From: an uncultured Bacteroidales bacterium
GTDB lineage: Bacteria; Bacteroidota; Bacteroidia; Bacteroidales; P3
Assembly (NCBI GenBank): GCA_947179195.1
Contig: CAMXAS010000002.1
Coordinates: 1 to 34,208, forward strand
Direction: 5' to 3'
DNA length: 34,208 nucleotides
The position numbers and the translations under genes were made by a program. How positions within the stretch are numbered: the first letter of the stretch is position 1; the number at the start of each line of letters is the position of its first letter. The notes below the pieces were generated by a model that was given only the letters and a program-made list of their open reading frames with translations, had not been told where the DNA came from and ran no database searches. This document shows, one piece after another, positions 14,317-22,808 of this stretch.

Positions 14317-17300
14317 GCTTTCCTGCTCCGGTGCCGCCAAGGGTTCTTCCACAGGTTCTTCAAGCCGGTTCTCCGGCAGATTCCGCCACAATCCGTAGAT
14401 ATAATCCTGAATATCGGTCCGTATGCTCAACCTCAGCAACAGATTGGGCGTGGGATAAGGATGCACGCGGTTGGACAGGAACACATAGACGATGTCCTTT
14501 TCCGGGTCAACCCAAAAATACGTGCCCGTAAACCCGCTGTGTCCGAAACTCGACGCCGAAGCCGACAACGCGCAGGGCGAAGGCGCATCCGCTTCCAAAG
14601 GCCGCTTGTCGAAGCCGCCGCCGCGCCGGTTCTTGGCCGACGAGAAGGCCGAACTGCTGAACAAAGCCACCGTCGCGCTGTCGATATAGCGGTACCCGCC
14701 GTACCGGCCGTTCCACAACAGCATCTGCGCCATAACGGCTACATCGTGCGCCGTACCGAACAGCCCCGCCGAGCCGCCCGCCCCGCCGAAAATGGCCACC
14801 ATCGGGTCGTGGACATAGCCGCGGATGGTGCGGTGCCGCCAGGCCGTATCGTTCTCGGTCGGCACAAGGCGCGCCAACGGGAACTTCTCCAAAGGCCGGT
14901 AGGTCAGCCGCCGCAAGCCCAGACTATCGTAGAAATGCCGCTGCACATAGTTTTCCAAATCCTCGTCCGTCAGAAAACGGAACGCCTCGTAGAGGTACTG
15001 GAAGCCTAAATCGCTGTATTGGTAGGTAGGCCGCCCCAACGGCATACCGTCCATCTCCTCGCGCAGTTCGCGCCGTGCGCGCCGGTGCAGGTAGAGGCTG
15101 TCGGCCACGGGCCATATATATTCTTCGTTCCGTTCATCGCTCAGATAATCCCGCTTCGGGTAACTGTCGGGTTTGGACGTCAGCAGGCTCGGTTTCAAGC
15201 CCGACTCGTGCGCCAACAGCCGCCGGAACGTGATGTTCCGCTTGTCGGTCCTTAGCAGGCGCGGCACGGCGCGCGAAATCGCCTGGTCCAAACGGTAGAA
15301 ACCGCGGTCGTAAAGCTGCATATAGGCGACCGTCGTGGCCAACACCTTGGTCAGCGACGCGAGGTCGTAGAGGTCGTCGTCGCCCACCTGCTGTTTGCGC
15401 TCGTAAGTGAAATGCCCGAAGTTCTTGTCGTAAATCACTTTGCCCTTATAGGCCACCAACACCTGGCAGCCCGGATAGGCCGCCGTGTCGATGCCGTGGC
15501 GCACCAATGAATCGACAACATCGAAATCCGCGCTGTGGAAGCCGACCTGTTCCGGCAAGCCATAGGAAAGCGACGTGACCTCGGTGCTCAGCCCCGTCCC
15601 CAGCGGATAACGCGTGCCGACCCGCACCGGCAGACGGCCCTGCGCCGCGATGCCGCCGAAGAGCAGCTGCGCCATGGCCGTACGCGCGGCCGGCACATCC
15701 TGATAGCCGCAGACCACGGTCGAAAACGCCAGCGTGTCGAACAACGCCAACGCATAGGGCGGTGCAAACGAAGCCAACACCCTTTGGCCCGGCAAGTCCT
15801 GCAACCGCCGCAGGAGTTGCAATGTGGCGTCCGTGATGCCGTAACGGCGGTTCAGATAAGGGCTCGTACCGCCCAAGTCTATGAGCACCAAATCATAACG
15901 GCGCCAATCGTCCAACAAGGCCGGCAGACTGTCGGGCGACGTCTGACGGTCGATGTAGTAGTGGTCGAAATCGGCATAGCGCGCCAACATCCGGCCGAAA
16001 TCGTCCGACGTCAACGCGCCCGTGGCCTGACGCGTCTCCACGCTATTGGCATAATCGCCGATATGGAGACAGAGTTTGGCCGGATAGCGGACGGATTGCA
16101 ACGGCAGCAGGCCATTGGCATCCGCCACCACCGTCAGGGCCTTGGCATAGAGTTCGTTTTGCAGGGCCTGGATCTGCGGGTTGTTCAACGCCTGCAACAA
16201 GGCCGCCGAATCGCCGTAAGCCATGGGGCGGAAGTCCTCCGCAGCGGCCGAGCGCAACGCAAACGCGCCCAAAGTCTCGGCCTTGAGTTTCAAAATGCGG
16301 CGCACCGCCGAATCAATGGCCGCCACCGGCACGCGCCCGTTGCGCACCGCCCGCGAGATGGCCTTGATGGCGGCTTCCGGCGCGGCCGGCAACAGCAGCA
16401 CGTCTTCGCCCGCTTCCACGGCCCGCACTTCCACCTCGCCGCTGCCCCACTTCACGCCATCGGCCACGCCTTTCATCTCCAAACCGTCGGTCACGGTCAG
16501 CCCGCGGAAGTCCATACGGCGGCGCAGATAGTCCTTTATCCATATTTTGGACAGGGAGGCCGGCCCCTTGGCATCGATGGCCGGCACGCGCAGATGCCCG
16601 ACCATGACCGCCTCGGCCCCGTCGGCCATCAGCGCGCGGAACGGCAACAAATCCACACTGTCGATATAAGCCGCATCGTGCTTGATTTCCGGCAACGTAT
16701 AATGGGAGTCCTTCTCGGTGTCGCCGTGCCCGGGAAAATGCTTGAGCGAGCCGACCACGCCTTGCGACCGCATCCCGCGCGCATAGGCCGCGCCGTGTGC
16801 GGCCACCCAACGCGGGTCTTCGCCGAACGAACGCATATTGATGACGGGGTTGAGCGGATTGGAATTGACATCCAACACGGGGATGAAGTTCCACGAAATG
16901 CCCAGTTCCCGACATTGCCAGCCGACGGCTTCCCCCATCCGGCTAATCCAGGCCGTATCCTGTATCGCGCCCAGCGTCTGCTGCATCGGGAACGGTTCCA
17001 CGTCCGTCAGCCGCATGGCCGGCCCCCATTCACCGTCTATGCTGATCCAAAGCGGTATCTTGGCGATGGTCTGATAGGCGCGCACGGCGCGATAGACATC
17101 CCAGGCGTTGCCCTTGAAGAAACAGAGCCCGCCGTAACCGTAACGCCCTATCTTGACCTGCATATCCTGCACCGTGGCGGGGTCGTAACCGCTGCCGCAA
17201 CGCACCACCATCATCTGGGCGATTTTCTCCTCCAGCGTCATCTGCGCCAACAGACTGTCGGCATTGAACAGCGGCTGCGGCGAGGCCTGCCCGACGGCCA

Positions 17301-17370
17301 TGCACAACATCAACATCAATCCGGCCCAAACGCCCTTACGCTTCCACCGCGACTTCATCCTAATCCTCAT
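14230..17370 (-). CDS. GH3 beta-N-acetylhexosaminidase fused to a beta-lactamase-like serine hydrolase
   Basis: A 1046-residue exported protein with two enzymes. Residues about 40-360 are a GH3 domain with KHFPGHGDTEKDSH, the NagZ-type loop that supplies the acid/base histidine, and VTDGLEMKGV holding the likely nucleophile aspartate (near 297). A GH3 C-terminal domain follows to about 600. Residues about 620-1000 are a class-C-beta-lactamase/esterase fold with SLTK (near 673), YSD (near 784) and HSG (near 941). The likely role is GlcNAc removal from peptidoglycan fragments together with peptide or ester cleavage. The start at ATG 17370 has AAGGA seven bases before it and leads into a signal peptide (VWAGLMLMLCMAVGQA); the track's start at 17445 would overlap dapB. 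An acidic tail of about 40 residues, partly overlapping anmK, follows the last domain. Confidence 0.9.
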   Translation of the reverse strand: MRIRMKSRWKRKGVWAGLMLMLCMAVGQASPQPLFNADSLLAQMTLEEKIAQMMVVRCGSGYDPATVQDMQVKIGRYGYGGLCFFKGNAWDVYRAVRAYQTIAKIPLWISIDGEWGPAMRLTDVEPFPMQQTLGAIQDTAWISRMGEAVGWQCRELGISWNFIPVLDVNSNPLNPVINMRSFGEDPRWVAAHGAAYARGMRSQGVVGSLKHFPGHGDTEKDSHYTLPEIKHDAAYIDSVDLLPFRALMADGAEAVMVGHLRVPAIDAKGPASLSKIWIKDYLRRRMDFRGLTVTDGLEMKGVADGVKWGSGEVEVRAVEAGEDVLLLPAAPEAAIKAISRAVRNGRVPVAAIDSAVRRILKLKAETLGAFALRSAAAEDFRPMAYGDSAALLQALNNPQIQALQNELYAKALTVVADANGLLPLQSVRYPAKLCLHIGDYANSVETRQATGALTSDDFGRMLARYADFDHYYIDRQTSPDSLPALLDDWRRYDLVLIDLGGTSPYLNRRYGITDATLQLLRRLQDLPGQRVLASFAPPYALALFDTLAFSTVVCGYQDVPAARTAMAQLLFGGIAAQGRLPVRVGTRYPLGTGLSTEVTSLSYGLPEQVGFHSADFDVVDSLVRHGIDTAAYPGCQVLVAYKGKVIYDKNFGHFTYERKQQVGDDDLYDLASLTKVLATTVAYMQLYDRGFYRLDQAISRAVPRLLRTDKRNITFRRLLAHESGLKPSLLTSKPDSYPKRDYLSDERNEEYIWPVADSLYLHRRARRELREEMDGMPLGRPTYQYSDLGFQYLYEAFRFLTDEDLENYVQRHFYDSLGLRRLTYRPLEKFPLARLVPTENDTAWRHRTIRGYVHDPMVAIFGGAGGSAGLFGTAHDVAVMAQMLLWNGRYGGYRYIDSATVALFSSSAFSSAKNRRGGGFDKRPLEADAPSPCALSASASSFGHSGFTGTYFWVDPEKDIVYVFLSNRVHPYPTPNLLLRLSIRTDIQDYIYGLWRNLPENRLEEPVEEPLAAPEQESLQEDTAADVVGDGPGDAVQAVDPVLEAE

Positions 17371-17390
17371 AGTCCTTCTTTTGCCCGCTT

Positions 17391-18089
17391 TTAGAATCCC
17401 AATACCTCGGCCATGCCGTACCAACCGCTGCGCCCGCGGAGCCATTCGGCGGCGACGACGGCGCCCAACGCGAAACCCGCCCGCGACTTGGCCTCATGGC
17501 GGATTTCGATGCTATCCTGTTCCGACCCGAAAACCAAACCGTGAATGCCGACCACCTCGCCGCGCCGCTCGGACGCGATGGGCACGGCCGGATAGCCGCC
17601 TTGCGCCAGGGCCGCGTTCATGCTCACGGCCGTACCGCTGGGGGCGTCCAACTTATGGATATGGTGGGTTTCGGTAATGTTTCCGCTATATTGCGGCTGC
17701 TGACGGAACAATTCGCCCGCCCGCTTGACCAATTGCAAGAAGATATTGACGCCGACACTGAAATTGGCGGCCGCGACCACCGCCCCGCCCGATGCCGCGC
17801 AAAGCGCACGCAGCCGCGCTTCCTCGTGTTGCCAGGCCGTGGTGCCGACCACCACGGGCTTGCCCGCCGACAGACACCTTTCGATATGGGCCACGACCGC
17901 CGACGGCACCGAAAACTCGATGGCCATATCCGCCCTCCGCCAAGCCTCGGCCTGCACGTCAAAATCCGGTTCCGAATCTATCCTGCAAACGATTTCATGC
18001 CCCCGTTCCAACGCCACTTTCTCGATTTCCCGCCCCATGCGGCCATACCCCAAGAGGGCGATACGCAAAGGCCTCCCCGTATTTTCCAT
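17391..18089 (-). CDS. dapB: 4-hydroxy-tetrahydrodipicolinate reductase
   Basis: A 232-residue NAD(P)H-dependent reductase in the diaminopimelate/lysine pathway. Hallmarks are the nucleotide-binding IALLGYGRMGREIE, VVVGTTAW, ANFSVGVNIFLQL and the catalytic ETHHIHKLDAPSGTA. Length is a little short, as is usual in Bacteroidota. It sits between the DUF5683 gene (9 bases upstream) and the GH3/beta-lactamase fusion (20 bases downstream), a plausible cell-wall grouping since diaminopimelate is a peptidoglycan building block. Confidence 0.96.
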   Translation of the reverse strand: MENTGRPLRIALLGYGRMGREIEKVALERGHEIVCRIDSEPDFDVQAEAWRRADMAIEFSVPSAVVAHIERCLSAGKPVVVGTTAWQHEEARLRALCAASGGAVVAAANFSVGVNIFLQLVKRAGELFRQQPQYSGNITETHHIHKLDAPSGTAVSMNAALAQGGYPAVPIASERRGEVVGIHGLVFGSEQDSIEIRHEAKSRAGFALGAVVAAEWLRGRSGWYGMAEVLGF

Positions 18090-18098
18090 AACAGCACC

Positions 18099-18911
18099 TT
18101 AAAATTTCATACAAAGCCGGAACCCCATGTCCCAGGGCACCGAACCGCCCAAGCCCGCCGGAGCGGGTGCGGCATAAGGTTCCAGACGCATGGCCAGATT
18201 GGGCGACACGTTGAAATCGAACAGATGGGCATACACCACCGCATCGATGATATTCAAGAAATACACCACGCCGGCTATAATCAGCGTCAATTCAAAATTC
18301 TGTTCGTAGTAATTCCGCAGACGCAACAATTCGTCGTAGGTCTGCCCGGCCAGTTCCGGATTGCAGATGCTTTCGTCCGCATGGTAATAGCGCTTGTCTA
18401 TTTCCTGCTCGTAAAGCCTTTTCCCTTTAAAATTCAAATCGGCGAAATACGCGATGACGGCGGCGCCGGCATAGATGACGGGCGGCTTATACCACTGTGC
18501 GTTATAGCATTGCCCCAAGCCCGGCACCACCGCCGAACAGAGCGCCGCGATGCCCGGCGAACGGACGCCGCCGTGTTTTTTGGTACGGAACGCGCCGCTG
18601 TTGCGTTCGGCAAACGTCATGGCCTTGCGCGCCTCTTTGGCCGACATCGTGTTCTTGGGACGGGGCAACGTATCGGCATCCGGTTTCGGCTTCGCAACCG
18701 TCCAAGCGTAAACGTCTTCGTAATACCAGTTGCCGACGCCGTCGGATATGGGCGTCTCGCTCCGTTCGAAAGCCGTATGCTGTAAGGATAGACGGTCGCT
18801 GCCGTGCCAAGCTTCCTGCCAATCGACGGCATAACGGTCTTGCGCGCCCAAAGAGGCGCACGCCGCCGTCCATACGAAGCCCGCCACCAACAACCGGAAT
18901 CCGCTATGCAT
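18099..18911 (-). CDS. DUF5683 membrane protein
   Basis: A 270-residue protein with a signal-like N-terminus (LLVAGFVWTAACASLGAQ). Residues about 130-165 carry the DUF5683 core, SPGIAALCSAVVPGLGQCYNAQWYKPPVIYAG, with two hydrophobic segments, and a further hydrophobic segment (FELTLIIAGVVYFLNIIDAVVYAHLF) follows near 215-240. The family is restricted to Bacteroidota and usually follows parB, as here, where the start overlaps the parB stop by 8 bases. Its function is unknown; linkage to chromosome segregation and cell-wall genes is the only clue. Confidence 0.85.
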   Translation of the reverse strand: MHSGFRLLVAGFVWTAACASLGAQDRYAVDWQEAWHGSDRLSLQHTAFERSETPISDGVGNWYYEDVYAWTVAKPKPDADTLPRPKNTMSAKEARKAMTFAERNSGAFRTKKHGGVRSPGIAALCSAVVPGLGQCYNAQWYKPPVIYAGAAVIAYFADLNFKGKRLYEQEIDKRYYHADESICNPELAGQTYDELLRLRNYYEQNFELTLIIAGVVYFLNIIDAVVYAHLFDFNVSPNLAMRLEPYAAPAPAGLGGSVPWDMGFRLCMKF

Positions 18912-19857
18912 TGAGCCGGTTCAATATCTGCCGCAGTTCCTTTTCGGAAGAAAAATGAATCTGCAAACTGCCTTTTCCACCCTTCTGTTTGCGCACTTCC
19001 ACCGGCGTTTCCAACTTCTCGGACAACTTCCGGCTGTCTTCCACACACCATTCCGGCAAGGCCGGCTTGGCATCCGCCGCCGTCTTACGGGCGGGCTTCT
19101 CCTGACGCAAGCCCTGTTCCACGGCGCGGACCGAAAGGCCCTTCTCCTTGATGCGGCGCACCCAATCCACCTGTTTCTTCGGGTTTTCCTCCGCCAACAG
19201 GGCGCGCGCGTGCCCCATGCTGATTTCGTTGTTCTTCAACGCCAGCTGCACTTCGGCCGGCAGTTTCAACAAACGCATATAGTTCGTGACGGTGCTGCGG
19301 TCTTTCCCGACCCGCTTGCTCACTTCGTCCTGACTGTATTGATAGGCGTCGGCCAAGGCCTGATACGACAGCGCGATATCCATCGCGTTCAATTCCTCCC
19401 GCTGGATATTCTCCACCAAACCCATCTCCAGCATCTCGTTCTCGTTGGCCATACGGATATATACCGGAACTTCGGTCAGCCCCGCCCGCTTGGAGGCGCG
19501 CAACCGCCGTTCGCCCGAAATAAGCTGGTAGCGTTTGCCGTGCTTGCGCACCGTCAGCGGCTGGATGATGCCGTGTTCCTTGATGGAGTCGGACAATTCC
19601 TGCAAGGCCTGTTCGTCGAACTGCGTTCTGGGCTGTTGCGGATTGACGTCTATCAAATCGATGTCGATGGCCGCGATGGCCCCGATAACGCTCTGCTCGG
19701 CTTCCTCATAGGCATGGCGCAGCGTCTGCCGGTCGTCTTTCTGCGGCAACACCGGGCTGTCCGCCGTCATATCGGGCGCGTTGAGGCCGAAACCGCTGTC
19801 GCCCAACAGCGCGTCCAAGCCGCGTCCCAACGCATTTCTCTTGTTCTTTCCGCTCAT
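18904..19857 (-). CDS. parB: Chromosome-partitioning protein ParB
   Basis: A 317-residue ParB/Spo0J-type CTPase and DNA clamp that loads at parS. The N-terminal [11 protein letters not shown] motif contacts ParA. Residues about 70-160 form the ParB/Srx domain, with the CTP-binding [12 protein letters not shown] and [15 protein letters not shown] helix-turn-helix follows ([27 protein letters not shown]), and the C-terminal [16 protein letters not shown] is the dimerisation region. It overlaps parA by an ATGA and DUF5683 by 8 bases. I did not find a parS-like palindrome in the window. Confidence 0.97.
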   Translation of the reverse strand: MSGKNKRNALGRGLDALLGDSGFGLNAPDMTADSPVLPQKDDRQTLRHAYEEAEQSVIGAIAAIDIDLIDVNPQQPRTQFDEQALQELSDSIKEHGIIQPLTVRKHGKRYQLISGERRLRASKRAGLTEVPVYIRMANENEMLEMGLVENIQREELNAMDIALSYQALADAYQYSQDEVSKRVGKDRSTVTNYMRLLKLPAEVQLALKNNEISMGHARALLAEENPKKQVDWVRRIKEKGLSVRAVEQGLRQEKPARKTAADAKPALPEWCVEDSRKLSEKLETPVEVRKQKGGKGSLQIHFSSEKELRQILNRLNA

Positions 19858-20672
19858 ATCGTATCTCCCTGTTTTTGCGCGGCCGCCGCTTCCGCCGCCG
19901 CTTGTTTCTCTTCTTCTCTCCGCAGGATTTCCTTCGCCAGGTTCAGATAGTTGACGGCTCCCGCGCTGTTGATGTCGTAGGCCAGAATGTTCTCGCGGTG
20001 GCTGGGGGCCTCGGCCAACTTCGTGTTATTGTGTATCAACGTCTCGAACACCAACTGATGGAAATGCGAACGCACTTCCTCCACCACCTGTTTCGACAGG
20101 CGCGTGCGCGAATCGTACATTGTCAGCAACAACCCTTCCAACTGCAGGCCCGGATTGAAACGGCTCTGGATGATACGGATCGTATTGAGCAGTTTCGTCA
20201 AGCCCTCCAACGCATAGTACTGGCATTGCACGGGCACGATGACCGAGTCGGAGGCCGTCAGCACGTTGGTCGTGATGAGCCCCAAGGAGGGCGAACAGTC
20301 CACGACGATGAAATCGTAATCGTCGCGCACGGCGGCCAGGCAACGCCGCAATATCGTTTCCCGCTGCGGCAAGCCCACGAGTTCCAGTTCCGCCCCCACC
20401 AAATCGATATGCGACGGCAGCAGATACAGGTCTTTGGTCGGCGTTTTGAGAATCAATTTCTTAGGGTCGGCCTGCTCGACCAAACAGTCGTAAACGCTTT
20501 CCCGTATCGAATCGGGATTGAAGCCGCAACCCGACGTGGCGTTGGCCTGCGGGTCCGCGTCGATCAGCAACGTTTTCTTCTCCAAAGCCGCCAAGGCCGC
20601 GCTCAGATTGATGGCGGTCGTCGTCTTGCCCACGCCGCCTTTCTGATTGGCGATGGCTATGATTTTTCCCAT
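19854..20672 (-). CDS. parA: Chromosome-partitioning ATPase ParA (Soj)
   Basis: A 272-residue ATPase that, together with ParB, moves the origin region to the poles. Hallmarks are the deviant Walker A IANQKGGVGKTTTAINL, IDADPQANATSG, and the Walker B region FIVVDCSPSLGLIT. It has no N-terminal helix-turn-helix, so it is the chromosomal type rather than a plasmid type Ia protein. An AAGGA lies seven bases before the ATG. The C-terminus is a charged, alanine-rich helix (REEEKQAAAEAAAAQ). Confidence 0.97.
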   Translation of the reverse strand: MGKIIAIANQKGGVGKTTTAINLSAALAALEKKTLLIDADPQANATSGCGFNPDSIRESVYDCLVEQADPKKLILKTPTKDLYLLPSHIDLVGAELELVGLPQRETILRRCLAAVRDDYDFIVVDCSPSLGLITTNVLTASDSVIVPVQCQYYALEGLTKLLNTIRIIQSRFNPGLQLEGLLLTMYDSRTRLSKQVVEEVRSHFHQLVFETLIHNNTKLAEAPSHRENILAYDINSAGAVNYLNLAKEILRREEEKQAAAEAAAAQKQGDTI

Positions 20673-20689
20673 GTTTTTCCTTTCTTCTT

Positions 20690-20725
20690 AAAACAACAAA
20701 AGCCGTCCTGTTGGCAAGGACAGCT
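20690..20725 (-). terminator. Intrinsic terminator between the DUF3276 gene and parA
   Basis: On the minus strand AGCTGTCCT and AGGACGGCT pair (one G-U) around a 7-base loop, followed by TTTTGTTGTTTT. It ends the DUF3276 message, and parA must then start from a promoter in the short remaining gap or by read-through. Confidence 0.75.
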
Positions 20726-20746
20726 CGTCTGGCTATACCGTAACGG

Positions 20747-21085
20747 TTAGCCCAACGTTTCCGAGAAATCCGCGTTGAAATCGCGCCACTCCGACGAACG
20801 GTCGGCCTCCGCCTCCGTCCGTTCCGGATATTCGCCGGTTTCAACAAACCGAATCGCCTGGTCCAAGCCTTTCCGGAAATTATCGAAATCCTCCCGGTAC
20901 AGAAAGATTTTGTGCTTTTCGTAAACGAAACGCCCCGTGGTCTCGTCGAAATGACGTTTGCTCTCCGTAACGGTGATGTAACGGTCGCCGCCCTTGGTCT
21001 CTTTCACGTCCATGAAATAAGTCCGCTTGCCGGCCCGAACCGCCTCACTGTAAACTTCCTCTTTTCCAGTCCCGAAATCTTCCAT
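20747..21085 (-). CDS. DUF3276 (PUR-alpha-like) protein
   Basis: A 112-residue protein of the DUF3276 family, which adopts a PUR-repeat fold and is typical of Bacteroidota. The recognisable core is VYSEAVRAGKRTYFMDVKETKGGDRYITVTES followed by FVYEKHKIFLYREDFDNFRKGLDQAI. In related proteins the PUR fold binds single-stranded nucleic acid, so an RNA/DNA-binding role is likely but not shown here. The acidic C-terminal tail (about 25 residues) is probably disordered. It is a single-gene unit, with a terminator before parA and a divergent partner in pdxS. Confidence 0.88.
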   Translation of the reverse strand: MEDFGTGKEEVYSEAVRAGKRTYFMDVKETKGGDRYITVTESKRHFDETTGRFVYEKHKIFLYREDFDNFRKGLDQAIRFVETGEYPERTEAEADRSSEWRDFNADFSETLG

Positions 21086-21141
21086 TTCGCTTTGTTTTAT
21101 TTAATTCTCCCCTCTTCGGTCGTCCCCGAAAAATTTGCAAG

Positions 21142-21149
21142 CAAAGGTA
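21142..21149 (-). promoter_or_regulatory. Probable -7 box for the DUF3276 gene
   Basis: TACCTTTG on the minus strand matches TAnnTTTG and lies about 57 bases before the ATG at 21085. No -33 TTTG occurs at the expected spacing. Confidence 0.5.
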
Positions 21150-21173
21150 GTAAAAAAAAACAAATTTTTAATG

Positions 21174-21181
21174 TATCTTTG
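21174..21181 (+). promoter_or_regulatory. Probable -7 box for pdxS-pdxT
   Basis: TATCTTTG matches TAnnTTTG. Transcription would start near 21188, leaving a leader of roughly 120 bases before the pdxS ATG. The upstream A/T-rich tract has no clean -33 TTTG at 19-21 bases. Confidence 0.5.
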
Positions 21182-21191
21182 CACGTTTTTT

Positions 21192-21257
21192 GGCTAAGGC
21201 CTTCCGCCTAAAGGCGTCAGCCCCCGCAAGCCCGCGGACGTTATCCGAAGGTCAGCC
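21192..21257 (+). other. Potential structured leader of pdxS
   Basis: A perfect hairpin CGCC-TAAA-GGCG (21205-21216) is enclosed by longer-range pairs GGCT/AGCC (21192-21195 with 21254-21257) and GCCTTC/GAAGGT (21199-21204 with 21247-21252). These were found by eye and may be chance in GC-rich sequence; no known riboswitch class is recognised. Confidence 0.35.
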
Positions 21258-21306
21258 ATATAAGATTGATAAATAACAGATTAAATAACCGTAATAAACT
21301 TTTAAC

Positions 21307-22200
21307 ATGGACCAAGCAACTAAAGCGCAGAATTGGAAGATCAAGCTCGGTTTGGCCGAGATGCTGAAGAACGGCGTCATCATGGACGTCACGAATCCCG
21401 AACAGGCCAAGATTGCCGAAGACGCCGGCGCCATCGCCGTCATGGCTTTGGAACGCGTGCCTTCCGACATCCGCGCCCAAGGGGGGGTAGCGCGCATGAG
21501 CGACCCGAAAATGATTAAGGAAATCAAGGCTTGTGTCAGCATTCCCGTCATGGCCAAATGCCGCATCGGCCACTTCGCCGAAGCGCAGATTCTCGAATCC
21601 CTGGGCATCGACTTCATCGACGAGAGCGAGGTTCTGACCCCGGCCGACGAGGACTTCCACATCTACAAACACGACTTCAAGATTCCGTTCGTCTGCGGTT
21701 GCCGCAACTTGGGCGAGGCCCTGCGCCGCATCGGCGAAGGCGCCGCGCTGATCCGCACGAAAGGTGAAGCCGGTACCGGCAATATCGTTGAGGCGGTCCG
21801 CCATATGCGCGCGCTGATGCAGGGCATCCGCCGTCTGCAGGTGCTGCCGAAAGAAGAACTGATGACGGAAGCCAAGAACCTGCAAGCGCCGTACGAACTC
21901 GTATGCGAGGTAGCCGAAACCGGCAAGTTGCCCGTTCCCAACTTCTCGGCGGGCGGTGTGGCCACGCCGGCCGATGCGGCCTTGATGCGTCAAATGGGTG
22001 CCGAATCCGTATTCGTAGGTTCCGGTATCTTCAAGTCGAGCAACCCCGCCAAGGTGGCCAAAGCGATTGTGGAAGCCACGACGCACTACAACGACCCCGA
22101 CAAATTGGCCGTCCTGTCCGAAGACCTGGGCGAACCCATGCACGGCATCGACGTACGCCAATTGGACGAGAAACAGTTATTCGCCACGAGAGGTTGGTAA
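21307..22200 (+). CDS. pdxS: Pyridoxal 5'-phosphate synthase, lyase subunit PdxS
   Basis: A 297-residue TIM-barrel enzyme that builds pyridoxal phosphate from ribose 5-phosphate, glyceraldehyde 3-phosphate and ammonia delivered by PdxT (the DXP-independent route). Hallmarks are [21 protein letters not shown], the first catalytic lysine in [15 protein letters not shown] (near residue 84), [11 protein letters not shown], and the second lysine in [15 protein letters not shown]. Length and sequence are canonical. PdxT follows 36 bases later, giving the complete two-subunit enzyme. The pathway choice is notable because many Bacteroidales use the PdxA/PdxJ route instead. Confidence 0.98.
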   Translation: MDQATKAQNWKIKLGLAEMLKNGVIMDVTNPEQAKIAEDAGAIAVMALERVPSDIRAQGGVARMSDPKMIKEIKACVSIPVMAKCRIGHFAEAQILESLGIDFIDESEVLTPADEDFHIYKHDFKIPFVCGCRNLGEALRRIGEGAALIRTKGEAGTGNIVEAVRHMRALMQGIRRLQVLPKEELMTEAKNLQAPYELVCEVAETGKLPVPNFSAGGVATPADAALMRQMGAESVFVGSGIFKSSNPAKVAKAIVEATTHYNDPDKLAVLSEDLGEPMHGIDVRQLDEKQLFATRGW

Positions 22201-22236
22201 GACCTCCGTTTTTTAGGTTCAGCCAAGAGAAAGAAG

Positions 22237-22803
22237 ATGAGAACAATCGGTGTTTTGGGCATTCAAGGTGCCATTGAAGAACACGTCCGCATGGTGCAGT
22301 CCCTGGGACACGAAGCCCTTTGGGTCAAAGACGAGGAAACGCTCAACCGTGTGGAAGGTCTGATTTTGCCCGGCGGCGAAAGCACGAGCATGGGCAAGCA
22401 ATTGGAATGGTTCCATCTTCTTTCTCCGCTGCGCCGCAAGATTACGGAATCGAAACTGCCCGTTTTCGGCACCTGCGCCGGCATGATCCTGCTGGCGAAG
22501 GATATCGAAAACAGCGACCAGTTGCGTATCGGCGCGATGGACATCAAGGTGAGACGCAACGCCTACGGTTCGCAAATCAACAGTTTCGTGACCGACATCG
22601 ACGTCAAGGGCATCGACCATCAAGTGCCGGCCGTCTTCATCCGCGCCCCGCGCATCGAATGCGCCTCGCCGGAAGTGGAGACGCTCGCCGTTTACGAGGG
22701 CCATCCCATTTTCGTAAGACAAGGCCATATGTGGGCGGCCAGTTTCCACCCCGAATTGACCGACAGCGCCGACATTCACGCGCTCTTTATCCAATCCATC
22801 TAA
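22237..22803 (+). CDS. pdxT: Pyridoxal 5'-phosphate synthase, glutaminase subunit PdxT
   Basis: A 188-residue class I glutamine amidotransferase that releases ammonia from glutamine and channels it to PdxS. Hallmarks are IGVLGIQGAIEEH, LPGGESTSMGKQ, the nucleophile cysteine in FGTCAGMILLA, and the His-Glu pair in SFHPELTDSADIH. An AAGAAAGAAG purine run before the ATG may serve as a weak ribosome binding site. The stop is only 5 bases before the nusB start. Confidence 0.97.
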   Translation: MRTIGVLGIQGAIEEHVRMVQSLGHEALWVKDEETLNRVEGLILPGGESTSMGKQLEWFHLLSPLRRKITESKLPVFGTCAGMILLAKDIENSDQLRIGAMDIKVRRNAYGSQINSFVTDIDVKGIDHQVPAVFIRAPRIECASPEVETLAVYEGHPIFVRQGHMWAASFHPELTDSADIHALFIQSI

Positions 22804-22808
22804 ACGGT

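Noticed and set aside
15535-17394. 619-aa plus-strand ORF opposite the GH3/beta-lactamase gene; also the 10084..11013, 19875..20750, 25190..26695, 27854..29032, 30252..31751 and 31919..33088 ORFs
   Set aside because: All lie antisense to well-identified genes and have the Arg/His/Gln-rich look of reverse-strand shadows.
17371-17445. 25-residue N-terminal extension of the GH3/beta-lactamase ORF
   Set aside because: It overlaps dapB and lacks signal-peptide character; ATG 17370 has a good Shine-Dalgarno sequence and leads into a signal peptide.
18904-20672. parS site near parAB
   Set aside because: I looked for a 16-base palindrome of the TGTTnCACGTGnAACA kind and saw only isolated CACGTG cores without matching flanks; none is claimed.
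22201-22236. Attenuator between pdxS and pdxT
   Set aside because: ACCT...AGGT around a T-run can pair over just 4 bases, too weak to claim.
22320-22808. 163-residue N-terminal extension of NusB in the ORF track
   Set aside because: It is the pdxT gene read in another frame; the NusB family starts at MFNRRFIREKVLQSLY.
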